Of a DNA stretch of 26,259 nt, positions 7,633 through 16,631 are shown in pieces (position 1 is the first letter of the stretch; every line of letters begins with the position of its first letter). Below the pieces are notes generated by a model. The model worked only from the letters and a program-made list of their open reading frames with translations, had not been told where the DNA came from and searched no databases. Source of the stretch: DATDOO01 sp035293245 (GTDB lineage Bacteria; Pseudomonadota; Gammaproteobacteria; Methylococcales; Methylococcaceae); NCBI GenBank assembly GCA_035293245.1, contig DATDOO010000181.1, forward strand, positions 1 through 26,259, read 5' to 3'. The position numbers were made by a program, and so were the translations under genes.

Positions 7633-8298
7633 GTGAGAACTCTCCTTTTCATGCTCGGTCTTGTTCTGGCCTTCGGCGCCCACGGCGCGGCACAGCAGGC
7701 TTTCGTCAGCGACCAGCTTGAAGCCGCGCTGCGGAGCGCCGACCACGGCAAGGGAAAAACCATCAAGGCCGTCCCCTCGGGAACGGCGGTGAAAGTCCTG
7801 CATGTCAACGAAGAAAGCGGCTATTCCTACGTGGCGGTGGAAGGCGGCATGGAAGGCTGGATCGCCAGCCAGCAATTGATGCCCGCCCCGCCCGCCCGCC
7901 TCCAGATGGACAACGCAATCCGCAAGGCGGAGGAACTGGCCGAGGAAAACAAGGCCCTCAAGTCGGAATTGGAAACCTTGAAAACCCAGTACCGCGACGC
8001 AAGCGAGTCCAAGGCGGACCTCACCGTCGAATCCCAGCGCCTGGGCAACGAGTTGACCATGATCCGCGAAGCGTCGGCCAACACCATCCAGCTCATGGAA
8101 GAACGCAACCAGTTCCAGGAAAAGTCCATCGCCCTCGAGCACGAACTGGAAAACCTGCGCCGCGAGAAAGAAGCGTTGGCCGAAGACGACTCGCAAAGCT
8201 GGTTCCTGATCGGCGCGGGCGTCATCACCGGCGGGGTTTTGCTGGGACTTCTGTTGCCCAGGCTGGCGGTAAAGCGTCGCCGCTGGGATTCGTTTTGA
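7633..8298 (+). CDS. SH3-domain envelope protein with coiled coil and C-terminal anchor (TIGR04211/YgiM-like)
   Basis: The 221-aa protein has an N-terminal signal peptide (about 1-20, cleavage near AHGAA-QQ). A bacterial SH3 domain follows at about 22-83 (FVSDQLEAALRS, then GGMEGWIASQQL). Residues 95-185 form a glutamate-rich coiled coil, then comes one transmembrane helix (about 190-210) and a basic cytoplasmic tail (KRRRW). This order is that of the TIGR04211/YgiM family of gammaproteobacterial periplasmic proteins, whose role is poorly defined. I chose the GTG at 7633 because it starts the signal peptide and has AAGGA at 7618-7622. The in-frame start at 7588 would place a charged 15-residue extension before it. 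No pathway link to argF or ilvD is evident. Confidence 0.85.
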   Translation: MRTLLFMLGLVLAFGAHGAAQQAFVSDQLEAALRSADHGKGKTIKAVPSGTAVKVLHVNEESGYSYVAVEGGMEGWIASQQLMPAPPARLQMDNAIRKAEELAEENKALKSELETLKTQYRDASESKADLTVESQRLGNELTMIREASANTIQLMEERNQFQEKSIALEHELENLRREKEALAEDDSQSWFLIGAGVITGGVLLGLLLPRLAVKRRRWDSF

Positions 8299-8334
8299 TT
8301 CCTTTCCCTTTTACCTTCACCGCATAATCCAAGC

Positions 8335-10023
8335 ATGAGCGAATCTTCGCCCCGCCAATACTCTTCCCAGGTCGTGGACGGCATGGAGCGCGCCCCGAGC
8401 CGCGCCATGCTCTATCCGGTCGGCTTCAGCGAGGCCGATTTCCACAAGCCGCAGGTGGGCGTCGCCTCCACCTGGAGCATGGTCACGCCCTGCAACATGC
8501 ACATCGACCAACTGGCGCGCGACGCCGCCCTCGGCGCGGACGCCGGCGGCGGCAAGGCGGTGATCTTCAACACCATCACCATTTCCGACGGCATCTCCAT
8601 GGGCACGGAGGGGATGAAATACTCGCTGGTGTCCCGCGAGGTGATCGCCGACTCCATCGAAACCGTGGCCGGCTGCCAGGGCTTCGACGGGCTGGTGGCC
8701 ATCGGCGGCTGCGACAAGAACATGCCCGGCTGCCTCATCGCTCTCGCCCGCCTCAACCGCCCGGCGGTGTTCGTGTACGGCGGCACCATCCTGCCCGGCT
8801 GCCACGGGGAAAAGAAACTGGACGTGGTGTCCGTGTTCGAGGCGGTGGGCGCGCGCGCCAACGACCGCATCGACGACAAGGAACTCCACGCCATCGAGTC
8901 CACCGCCATCCCCGGCCCCGGCTCCTGCGGCGGCATGTACACCGCCAACACCATGGCCTCCGCCATCGAAGCCCTGGGGATGAGCCTGCCCGGCTCTTCC
9001 GCCCAGGCGGCGGTGTCGCCGGAAAAGAAACTGGACTGCGAGCGCGCCGGCGCCCAGGTGGTCAAGCTCCTGGAACTGGGCATCCGCCCGCGGGACATCA
9101 TGACCCGCCAGGCCTTCGAAAACGCCATCACCGTGGTCATCGCCCTGGGCGGTTCCACCAACGCCGTGCTGCACCTGCTGGCCATGGCCAACGCCTGCGG
9201 GGTGAGTCTCGAACTGGACGACTTCACCCGCGTCGGCGCCCGCGTGCCGCTGCTGGCGGACCTGCGGCCTTCCGGCAAGTACCACATGTCCGCGCTCATC
9301 GAGATCGGCGGCATCCAGCCCTTGATGAAAATGCTGCTGGATGCAGGGCTCCTGCACGGCGGCTGCCTGACCGTCACCGGCAAGACCCTGGCGGAGAATC
9401 TGGCTTCCATCCAGCCATACCCGGCCGGCCAGGACATCATTCGCCCCCTGGACCAGCCCATCAAGAAGGACAGCCACCTGGTCGTCCTCAGGGGCAACCT
9501 CGCCCCCACGGGCGCGGTGGCCAAGATCACCGGCAAGGAAGGGCTTTCCTTCACCGGCGCCGCGCGGGTCTTCGACGCCGAGGAGCAGGCGCTCAAGGCC
9601 ATCCTGGACGGCACGATCAAGAAGGGCGACGTCATCGTCATCCGCTACGAAGGCCCCAAAGGCGGCCCCGGCATGCGCGAGATGCTCTCCCCCACTTCCG
9701 CCGTGATGGGCAAAGGGCTGGGCAACGAGGTGGCGTTGATCACCGACGGCCGCTTCTCCGGCGGCACCCACGGTTTCGTGGTGGGCCACATCACCCCGGA
9801 AGCCCAGTGCGGCGGGCCTTTGGCTATCGTGCGCGATGGGGACTCCATCACCATCGACGCGGAAACCCGAGCGCTCACGCTGCATGTGCCGGATGCGGAA
9901 ATCCAGGCGCGGCTTGCTAGGTGGACCGCGCCCGTCCCTCGGTACACCAAGGGCGTGCTGGCCAAATACGCCCGGCTGGTCAGCTCGGCTTCCGAAGGCG
10001 CGGTCACCGACGCCACCCTATAA
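8335..10023 (+). CDS. ilvD: Dihydroxy-acid dehydratase
   Basis: The 562-aa iron-sulfur enzyme dehydrates 2,3-dihydroxy-isovalerate and 2,3-dihydroxy-3-methylvalerate, in valine, leucine and isoleucine synthesis. The expected cluster cysteines are C53 (TPCNMH), C126 (GGCDKNMPG) and C198 (GSCGGMYTANTM). Near the C-terminus TDGRFSGGTHG is the conserved substrate and catalytic region. The size of about 560 aa fits the shorter dehydratase class often found with [2Fe-2S] clusters rather than the roughly 615-aa E. coli type; that assignment is inference from length. The ATG at 8335 has no strong Shine-Dalgarno. It complements CimA upstream, although leuCD, leuB and ilvC are not in this window. Confidence 0.95.
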   Translation: MSESSPRQYSSQVVDGMERAPSRAMLYPVGFSEADFHKPQVGVASTWSMVTPCNMHIDQLARDAALGADAGGGKAVIFNTITISDGISMGTEGMKYSLVSREVIADSIETVAGCQGFDGLVAIGGCDKNMPGCLIALARLNRPAVFVYGGTILPGCHGEKKLDVVSVFEAVGARANDRIDDKELHAIESTAIPGPGSCGGMYTANTMASAIEALGMSLPGSSAQAAVSPEKKLDCERAGAQVVKLLELGIRPRDIMTRQAFENAITVVIALGGSTNAVLHLLAMANACGVSLELDDFTRVGARVPLLADLRPSGKYHMSALIEIGGIQPLMKMLLDAGLLHGGCLTVTGKTLAENLASIQPYPAGQDIIRPLDQPIKKDSHLVVLRGNLAPTGAVAKITGKEGLSFTGAARVFDAEEQALKAILDGTIKKGDVIVIRYEGPKGGPGMREMLSPTSAVMGKGLGNEVALITDGRFSGGTHGFVVGHITPEAQCGGPLAIVRDGDSITIDAETRALTLHVPDAEIQARLARWTAPVPRYTKGVLAKYARLVSSASEGAVTDATL

Positions 10024-10032
10024 AAAATGCAG

Positions 10033-10101
10033 GGTGGGTTAGACGCGCGTACCCATCACGCTGAATCCTGCGTTGGCTTCGGTGCGCGTCGTAACCCGCC
10101 G
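10033..10101. repeat. Imperfect inverted repeat after ilvD
   Basis: ggtgggttagacgcg (10033-10047) is nearly the reverse complement of cgcgtcgtaacccgcc (10085-10100). The ends (gtgggtta ... taacccgcc) resemble a short palindromic family common in gammaproteobacterial spacers. No T-run follows, so I do not call it a terminator. The rest of the spacer to 10305 shows no gene; a TCTAAT at 10217-10222 lacks a good -35. Confidence 0.6.
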
Positions 10102-10305
10102 AGCGGCCTTGCCAGAACAATCAAGGACGAACCGCCGGCCCGGGGCGAGCAATCCTTTCACAAGCTCGATACAGGGTTCGCCCCCCACAATCGAGACTTT
10201 CCCGCCCAAGAACCGGTCTAATACGCATCGCGAACTGGCGTCGGCCGGGCGTGGACGGATTCCGCACCGGCAGTGTTTTCGGCCTTCTTTCGGGAGAGTT
10301 CAGCG

Positions 10306-13272
10306 ATGAGTTGGCATCATCAGTCCGCGGACCAAGTGCTGCACCGCCTGAAAAGCGCTCCCCAGGGTCTTTCCTCCGGGGAAGCCAAGCGGCGCCTCAA
10401 GGAATACGGCCGCAACGAGATCAACAAGGGACGGGAAATTTCCCCTTTCAGGATTTTGCTGTCCCAGTTCAACGATTTCCTGATTTATCTATTGTTGGCC
10501 GCCGCGGCTTTGTCCGTGGCCGTCGGCTACTTGCCGGGCTCAAAGCCGGAATACACCGACGCAGTGCTCATCCTCACGATCGTGCTGGCAAACGGTCTTT
10601 TCGGATTCCTCCAGGACTACCGGGCCGAGAAAGCGATGCAATCGCTGCGCACGCTCTCCGCACCCCAGGCGCGGGCCTTGCGGGACGGGAAGAAGGTCAC
10701 CGTGCCGGCGACCGAGATCGTTCCGGGCGACGTCATTCTCGTCGACCCGGGAACCCGGATTCCGGCGGACGCCCGTTTGCTCGAATCCTACAGCCTGGAA
10801 ACCATGGAAGCCTCCTTGACGGGAGAAAGCGCCACCGTCCCCAAGTCGGTAGCGGCCGTCGGCGAAGCGGCGGTGCTGGCCGAGCGCAGCGACATGCTGC
10901 TCATGAACACCGATGCGGTGCGGGGACGCGGCAAGGCGGTGGTGGTCGCCACGGGCATGAGCACGGAAGTCGGGGTGATTGCCGCGGAAATCGCCGAAGC
11001 CGGGAAGCGGGAAACGCCGTTCCAGACCGAAATCAACCGCATGGGCCGGCAGATGGGCTTCGCCATTCTGGGACTGATCGCCGTGGTGATGGCGGTGGAA
11101 CATTTCTTCACCCAAACCAATCCGATTACCATCCTCCTGGTGGCCATCACCCTGGCGGTGGCCGCGGTGCCCGAGGGCCTGCCCGCCGTGGTCACGCTCA
11201 CCCTGGCCCTGGGTTCGCAGAAGATGATCCGGCAGAACGCCCTGGTGCGCCGGCTGTCGGTCGTCGAAAGCCTGGGTTCGGTGGACGCCATCGTCACCGA
11301 CAAGACCGGCACGCTCACCGAAAACCAGATGACCGTCGAACGGATCTATTTTTCCGGCAGGGTCTACGAGGTCACGGGCACCGGAACCCGGCCCCAAGGC
11401 GAATTCCTGCGCGCGGGCGAGCCGGTGCCCGCCGGAACCCTGGAGCCGCTGCTGGCGTGCGGAGCGATCGTCAACGACGCCGAGGCGCCCGAGTCGGCAG
11501 AAGGGGACTATTACGGCGATCCGACCGAAATCGCGCTGCTGGTCGCGGCGGCCAAGGCGGGCGTCGCGCCGGCGATGGAACGGGTGCGCGAAATCCCCTT
11601 CTCCTCCGAACGCAAGCGCATGACGGTGATTGCCCGGGGGGAACCGGCCAGGGCCTATGCGAAGGGCGCGCCGGAATTCATCCTGGAGCGCTGCGCACGC
11701 GTCTGGGAAGACGACGAAATCAAACTCCTCGACGACGCCAAACGGCAGGCCATACTGGAGCAAAATCAGGTTTTTGCCGACGGCGCTTTCCGCGTGCTGG
11801 CCTTTGCCTTCAAGGAGGTGGCCGAAGTGGACGCGGCGGAGGAACAGATCGAATCCGGCATGATTTTCCTGGGCCTGCAGGCCATGATCGACCCGCCGCG
11901 CGCCGAAGTCAGGGAGGCCATCCAGGACTGCCGCGACGCCGGCATCCGGGTCATCATGGTGACCGGCGACAACCTGGCGACCGCCCGGGCCATCGGCGCG
12001 CAGATCGGCTTCAGCGGCAAAAACGCCCTGAGCGGCGCGGAACTCGAACGCCTTTCCGACCCGGAGGTGAAAGACGCCGTCGCGCGCACCGAAATCTTCG
12101 CCCGCGTGTCGCCCCACCACAAGGTCAAGCTGCTGAAAGCGCTCCAGGAGATGGGCCACCGGGTGGCCATGACCGGCGACGGCGTGAACGATGCGCCGGC
12201 CCTGCGCAACGCGGACGTGGGCGTCGCCATGGGCAAGCGGGGAACGGACGTGGCCAAGGAAGCGGCCGACATGGTGCTGCAGGACGACAATTTCGTCACC
12301 CTGCGCAACGCCATCGCCGAAGGCCGGGGCATCTTCGACAACATCCGCAAGTTCGTCAATTACCTGCTCTCGGCGAACGCCGGGGAAATCATGATCGTGT
12401 TCATGGGCATCCTGGTGGGCAGCACCCTGTTCCCCGAACTTTTCGTCGGACAGTCCCAGGCGCTGATACTCTCCCCGGTGATGCTGCTGTGGATCAATCT
12501 GCTGACCGACGGCCTCCCGGCCCTGGCCCTGGGCGCCGACCCCGCCATGAAAGGCATCATGAAGCGGCCGCCGCGCGCGGCCAACGAACCGGTCATCTGC
12601 ATCGAAATCCTCGCCTCGATCTTCGGCATCGGCCTGGTCATGACGGTCAGCGGCCTACTCCTGTTTTTCCATGTCCTGGAAAGCGGAGGCGATCTCGTCC
12701 GGGCGCAGACCGTTCTGTTCACCTTTATCGTGGTCGCCGAAATGGTCCGCATCCAGTTGATCCGCGCGCGCTACCGGCAGTCGATCCTCTCCAACCCATG
12801 GCTGGTCGGCGCGGTGCTGTCCACCTTGGGTTTGCAGGGCGTGGTCCTCTATACGCCCTTGAATGAGTTTTTCCACGTGGAGGCGTTGCGGCGGGGCGAT
12901 TGGCAGGTGATCGGCGCGGGTTTCGCCATCTTCCTGGTGCTGAGCCTGACGATGCAGAAGATCATGGACATGGCGCTGGCCCGAAGGATCGTGGAGGCGC
13001 CACCCAAGCCGGAAGCGATACCGGTGGCCGCGGAGAAAGTCTTCGCCGGCGAAAGGCTTTCGGCCTTTTATGCGTTGAGCGACGCCATGCTCGACGCTTA
13101 CCGGGCCAGCTTCGTCAACGAGGCGAGAAGCGAGAGCGAGCGCGTGGAGGCGTTCCGCATCCTGGCCGAAGTCCTGCTGCAAGCCTATGACCGGACGTTC
13201 GAAGCGGAGCCGGCGGACCCCGGAGAGGAGTTGAAGCAGCGCCGATCGGACCGAGGAGAAACGAAGAAATGA
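10306..13272 (+). CDS. P-type Ca2+-transporting ATPase (P2A, SERCA-like)
   Basis: The 988-aa membrane pump has all P-type motifs: TGES (172-175, actuator), DKTGTLT with phosphorylated D332, KGAPE (453-457, nucleotide site), MVTGDN (551-556) and TGDGVNDAP (623-631). Ion-binding residues match both Ca2+ sites of SERCA: E290 in M4 (VPEGLPA), N691 and E694 in M5 (ANAGEI), N731, T734 and D735 in M6 (INLLTDG) and E812 in M8 (VVAEM). Calcium is therefore the best substrate guess, though Na+ or Mn2+ pumps in the P2 group are related. After M10, residues 896-988 form an extra hydrophilic, largely helical tail. The ATG at 10306 has GGGAGAG upstream. The stop overlaps a cytochrome c gene by ATGA. Confidence 0.92.
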   Translation: MSWHHQSADQVLHRLKSAPQGLSSGEAKRRLKEYGRNEINKGREISPFRILLSQFNDFLIYLLLAAAALSVAVGYLPGSKPEYTDAVLILTIVLANGLFGFLQDYRAEKAMQSLRTLSAPQARALRDGKKVTVPATEIVPGDVILVDPGTRIPADARLLESYSLETMEASLTGESATVPKSVAAVGEAAVLAERSDMLLMNTDAVRGRGKAVVVATGMSTEVGVIAAEIAEAGKRETPFQTEINRMGRQMGFAILGLIAVVMAVEHFFTQTNPITILLVAITLAVAAVPEGLPAVVTLTLALGSQKMIRQNALVRRLSVVESLGSVDAIVTDKTGTLTENQMTVERIYFSGRVYEVTGTGTRPQGEFLRAGEPVPAGTLEPLLACGAIVNDAEAPESAEGDYYGDPTEIALLVAAAKAGVAPAMERVREIPFSSERKRMTVIARGEPARAYAKGAPEFILERCARVWEDDEIKLLDDAKRQAILEQNQVFADGAFRVLAFAFKEVAEVDAAEEQIESGMIFLGLQAMIDPPRAEVREAIQDCRDAGIRVIMVTGDNLATARAIGAQIGFSGKNALSGAELERLSDPEVKDAVARTEIFARVSPHHKVKLLKALQEMGHRVAMTGDGVNDAPALRNADVGVAMGKRGTDVAKEAADMVLQDDNFVTLRNAIAEGRGIFDNIRKFVNYLLSANAGEIMIVFMGILVGSTLFPELFVGQSQALILSPVMLLWINLLTDGLPALALGADPAMKGIMKRPPRAANEPVICIEILASIFGIGLVMTVSGLLLFFHVLESGGDLVRAQTVLFTFIVVAEMVRIQLIRARYRQSILSNPWLVGAVLSTLGLQGVVLYTPLNEFFHVEALRRGDWQVIGAGFAIFLVLSLTMQKIMDMALARRIVEAPPKPEAIPVAAEKVFAGERLSAFYALSDAMLDAYRASFVNEARSESERVEAFRILAEVLLQAYDRTFEAEPADPGEELKQRRSDRGETKK

Positions 13273-13643
13273 ATAAACCGGCAAACTCGTTGCGCCTGGC
13301 AACGCTGGGGCTGATTCTGCTGACTGCCTCCGCCGCAAAGGCGGAGGCCGGCGAAAAGCCGGCGGGAGAGGCCGACCGCGGCGCCGCGGCGATACAACGT
13401 TACGGCTGCGGCGCCTGCCACCGGATTCCCGGCATTCCCGGCGCTCATGGCATCGTCGGCCCCTCTTTGGCCAAAATGGCAGAACGCGGCTACGTGGGCG
13501 GCATCCTGGCCAACACCGAGCCGAACCTGATCCGCTGGCTGCTGGACCCGCCCCGGCTGGACCCTACCACCGCCATGCCGAACGTGGGCCTCAGCGAAGC
13601 GGAAGCGCGGGACATTGCGGCTTATCTCTATACCTTGCACTGA
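13269..13643 (+). CDS. Small periplasmic class I cytochrome c
   Basis: The 124-aa precursor has a signal peptide (about 1-25, ending near ASAAKA-EA), heme motif CGACH (47-51) and probable axial methionine M103 (TAMPNVGL). It would carry electrons in the periplasm. It overlaps the Ca2+-ATPase stop by 4 bp and is probably co-translated with it. Its last 61 residues align without gaps with those of the cytochrome at 18338-18796 (about 34 identities by hand), so the two are paralogs lying on either side of the oxidase operon. It may donate to the caa3-type oxidase encoded convergently; that is inference from position. Confidence 0.9.
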   Translation: MNKPANSLRLATLGLILLTASAAKAEAGEKPAGEADRGAAAIQRYGCGACHRIPGIPGAHGIVGPSLAKMAERGYVGGILANTEPNLIRWLLDPPRLDPTTAMPNVGLSEAEARDIAAYLYTLH

Positions 13644-13742
13644 GCACCGGCCGCTTTCAGCACGTAGCCCGCGCGAGGCGCTCTCACCGCGAACGATGCG
13701 CCCTTCCGCGAGGTCAGGGTAGGCTTCGCGCTTCGGCGCACT

Positions 13743-14093
13743 TTAGCCGCAAATCGGAACGAACAGCACCGGCCAGGCATTCCAGAGAATCGCCAGCGAA
13801 CAGAGACCGCCAATCGCCGCACTCAGCCGATGCACGAAGAGCGCCGTGTCGTCCGCCTGATGACGCCTGGCGCCTCGCAGCGACCGCAGGGTCAGCGTCA
13901 GCGTGAAGGTCAGCGCGATGAGCGTTGCGAGGCCGATGACCCACGGCACGACGCCGATGCCGAGCCAGGTCGACGCGTCGAAGCGGCGGGCACAAGCCAG
14001 GGCCGTAAAAATGTAGATCGCCAGGAAATCCGCGGCCCAGATCGCCGGTGCCGCGAACAAGCCAACCGTTGCCTGGGTGTAGCGCGTGGCCAT
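13743..14093 (-). CDS. Small three-helix membrane protein of the oxidase operon
   Basis: The 116-aa protein has three hydrophobic segments, at about 10-33, 43-69 and 86-113. No enzyme motif is visible. Notable residues are W19-A-A-D22 in the first helix and a histidine in FVHRL just before the third. It starts three bases after the stop of the subunit I+III gene, so it is the last gene of the oxidase operon. Position and size suggest an accessory subunit or assembly factor of the oxidase; I do not recognise it as subunit IV or CtaG. The end of the operon converges on the cytochrome c at 13269-13643, with about 100 bp between and no clear terminator. Confidence 0.8.
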   Translation of the reverse strand: MATRYTQATVGLFAAPAIWAADFLAIYIFTALACARRFDASTWLGIGVVPWVIGLATLIALTFTLTLTLRSLRGARRHQADDTALFVHRLSAAIGGLCSLAILWNAWPVLFVPICG

Positions 14094-14096
14094 GGT

Positions 14097-16631
14097 TCAC
14101 TCCAGCAGGCGGGGAAAGACGTGGACCACGGCGAGCATGGCCAGGCCCTGGAAAACGGTGTAGTGCCAGAACAGCATGGTGTTGTCGAAGGTGGCGCGGC
14201 GCCTGCCGTTCAACAAGCCGCACAGGGAGCGGGCCAACGTATACAGGCCCATAACGGCCACGACGGCGACGAAAAACCCTTGCGTGGCGATGAAGGTATA
14301 GACCGCCGCCGCGTAGCTGCTGTCCGTGGGCCTCAGGCCGGATTGCCAGTGGGCGTAAAGCTCGACGCCGAACGCCGCGACGAGCAACGGGATCGCCGAC
14401 AGCAGCGAGAATCGCACCGGCCAACTGCGCGCCGCCCGCAGGGCGCGGCTGGCGTAAGCCATGGCGCAACTGCTGAGAACGAGCAACAGCACGGCGGCGA
14501 AGGGGTAGTCGGCCACCGGAAGCGCCGCGCCTCCCACCGGCCACACCTCCGGGGATACCGTCCACAGGAAAAAATAGGCGAACAAAAGGCAGCCGAGCTG
14601 GGAGAGCGACACCACGATCAGCACCACCATGGCCCACCAGGAATGGGACATGGGGCCGGTCACGTAAACCGGCAGCTTGATGCCGCCGCCGATGTCGATG
14701 GGCGGATGCGACGGCCCCGGATCGGTGCTCCACATCCAGCAGATCGCCATGGCAATGGTGAACACCCCCGCGAACAAGGCCGGAACCACCAGCTTGACGG
14801 TGAGCAGCAGGAAAAACACCGCCGTGCCGAAAGCCGCCAGCACCGTCGGCCAACTGGCGCCCGGCATTTGCAGGATGTAGAGGGGCCGGGCATCGATGGG
14901 GCTGGTGATGATCGTTTCGCGCCTGCCGGTGGGGGCGCCCGGCAGGTAATAGCGCCCCGCCTCCACGTCCCGCGCCAGATTGGGCTGATCCCACAAGGGT
15001 TCGCGGCTGGTGACGATGGGAATGCTGCGGGCCGCGTATTCCCCGGCGGGCAGCCATTCCAGGGTGCCGGCGTTCCAGACGTTCCCGGCTTTTTTCGGCG
15101 TGAAGGGCCGGAAATTGCGCGCCAGATCGACCAGGAACACCAGCACCCCTGCGGCAATCAGATAAGCGCCGACGGTCGAAGTCAGGTTCAGCCCCTCCCA
15201 GCCCATCCCGGCCGGATAGGTGTACACGCGCCGCGGCATACCCAGCAGTCCGGTGATGTGCATCGGAAAGAACGTGAGGTTGAAGCCGATGAATATCAGC
15301 CCGCACACCCAGCGGCCCAGACGCTCCGAGAGGGGCTTTTCGCTGACGTACGGAATCCAGTAATAGAAGGTGGCGAACAGCGGGAACACCATGCCGCCGA
15401 ACACCACGTAGTGCAGGTGCGCCACGATGAAATAGGTGTCGTGGGCCTGCCAGTCGAAGGGCACGACGGCGACCATCACCCCGGATAGCCCGCCGATGAC
15501 GAACACGAACAGGAACGCCAGGATAAACAGCGTCGGCGTCTTGAACTGCAGGCGCCCGGCGGCGAAAGTGGCGATCCAGGCGAATATCTGGATGGCGCTG
15601 GGCACGGTCACCGCCATGCTGGCGGCGTTGAAAAAGCTCAGGGAAAGCTGCGGAATGCCGGTGGCGTACATGTGGTGCACCCACAGGGCAAAGCTCAGGA
15701 AACCGGTACCGATCAGCGCGAGGACGATGAGCCGGTAGCCGACCAAAGGTTTCTGCGCCATGGCGGGCACCATCATCGACACCAGGCCCGCCGCGGGCAG
15801 GAACATGATGTAAACGTCCGGGTGGCCGAAGATCCAGAACAGGTGCTGCCAGAGCAGCGGATCGCCGCCCTTGGCGGCGATAAAAAACGGCCAGTGGAAG
15901 CTGCGCTCCAGTTCCAACAGGGCCGTAGCGACGATCACCGCCGGAAAAGCCAGGATGACCATTCCGGCGAACACCAGCATCGACCAGCAATAGATCGGCA
16001 TCTTGTCCAGGGACATGCCTGGGGCGCGGGTCAGCAGCACCCCGATCACGATCTCGATCGCCCCGGCGATGGCGGAAATCTCGATGAAACCGATGCCGAG
16101 CAACCAGAAATCCGCCCCATGGCCGGGCGAATATTCGTGGCTGGTCAAGGGCGGATACATGAACCAGCCGCCGCTGGGCGCCAAATCGAAAAAGATGCTG
16201 CAAAAAAATATCAGCCCGCCCACGAAATAGGCCCAGAAGGCGTAGGCGGAAAGGCGCGGGAAAGGCAGGTCGCGCGCCGCCTGCATGTTGGGCAGGAGGA
16301 GCACGCTCAAGGCCTCCATCGCCGGCACCGCGAACAGGAACATCATCACGGTGCCGTGCATGGTGAACAACTGGTTGTACAGGCCCTGGCTCACCAGATC
16401 GTTTTCCGGTACCGCGAGCTGGGTGCGCATGATCAGCGCCAGGACGCCGGCGAGCAGGAAGAACAGGAAGGCGGCGCCCACGTAAAACAGGCCGACGTAT
16501 TCGTTGTTGACGACGGTGATGAAGCTCCAGCCCGACGGCGGATTCCAGATTTTTTCCAGCAGCGGAAGCTCTTCTTCCGGCCTGGGCAGGGGGTTGGGAT
16601 ACTCCATCTTCGGTTCCGTGGACGCTGTCAT
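14097..16631 (-). CDS. ctaD: Cytochrome c oxidase subunit I fused to subunit III
   Basis: The 844-aa protein is the catalytic subunit of a heme-copper oxidase with a subunit III-like part behind it. Heme a ligands are H92 (MHGT) and H407; heme a3 ligand is H405 (HLHYVVFG). CuB ligands are H270, H319 and H320, and Y274 is the cross-linked tyrosine (GHPDVY). R467-R468 are the propionate arginines. Residues 40-510 are subunit I, about 595-635 give two extra helices, and 660-844 give the subunit III-like helices. D272 stands where A1-type oxidases have Glu, and Q348 where they have the K-channel Lys. Asp at the D-channel entrance is kept (D121), but the nearby asparagines are not. The true start is the ATG at 16631, overlapping the subunit II stop (ATGA); the frame upstream of it is only an open shadow of subunit II. 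Confidence 0.93.
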   Translation of the reverse strand: MTASTEPKMEYPNPLPRPEEELPLLEKIWNPPSGWSFITVVNNEYVGLFYVGAAFLFFLLAGVLALIMRTQLAVPENDLVSQGLYNQLFTMHGTVMMFLFAVPAMEALSVLLLPNMQAARDLPFPRLSAYAFWAYFVGGLIFFCSIFFDLAPSGGWFMYPPLTSHEYSPGHGADFWLLGIGFIEISAIAGAIEIVIGVLLTRAPGMSLDKMPIYCWSMLVFAGMVILAFPAVIVATALLELERSFHWPFFIAAKGGDPLLWQHLFWIFGHPDVYIMFLPAAGLVSMMVPAMAQKPLVGYRLIVLALIGTGFLSFALWVHHMYATGIPQLSLSFFNAASMAVTVPSAIQIFAWIATFAAGRLQFKTPTLFILAFLFVFVIGGLSGVMVAVVPFDWQAHDTYFIVAHLHYVVFGGMVFPLFATFYYWIPYVSEKPLSERLGRWVCGLIFIGFNLTFFPMHITGLLGMPRRVYTYPAGMGWEGLNLTSTVGAYLIAAGVLVFLVDLARNFRPFTPKKAGNVWNAGTLEWLPAGEYAARSIPIVTSREPLWDQPNLARDVEAGRYYLPGAPTGRRETIITSPIDARPLYILQMPGASWPTVLAAFGTAVFFLLLTVKLVVPALFAGVFTIAMAICWMWSTDPGPSHPPIDIGGGIKLPVYVTGPMSHSWWAMVVLIVVSLSQLGCLLFAYFFLWTVSPEVWPVGGAALPVADYPFAAVLLLVLSSCAMAYASRALRAARSWPVRFSLLSAIPLLVAAFGVELYAHWQSGLRPTDSSYAAAVYTFIATQGFFVAVVAVMGLYTLARSLCGLLNGRRRATFDNTMLFWHYTVFQGLAMLAVVHVFPRLLE

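Noticed and set aside
8295..8328. Possible ilvD promoter (TTGATT ... CATAAT)
   Set aside because: The spacer is 22 bp, too long for a standard sigma70 promoter.
10251..12866. 871-codon plus-strand open frame overlapping the Ca2+-ATPase
   Set aside because: Low-complexity shadow frame; the other frame holds complete P-type ATPase motifs.
13714..16203. 829-codon minus-strand open frame through the oxidase gene
   Set aside because: Arginine/glycine/proline-rich shadow in another frame of subunit I+III; the real frame has all heme and copper ligands.
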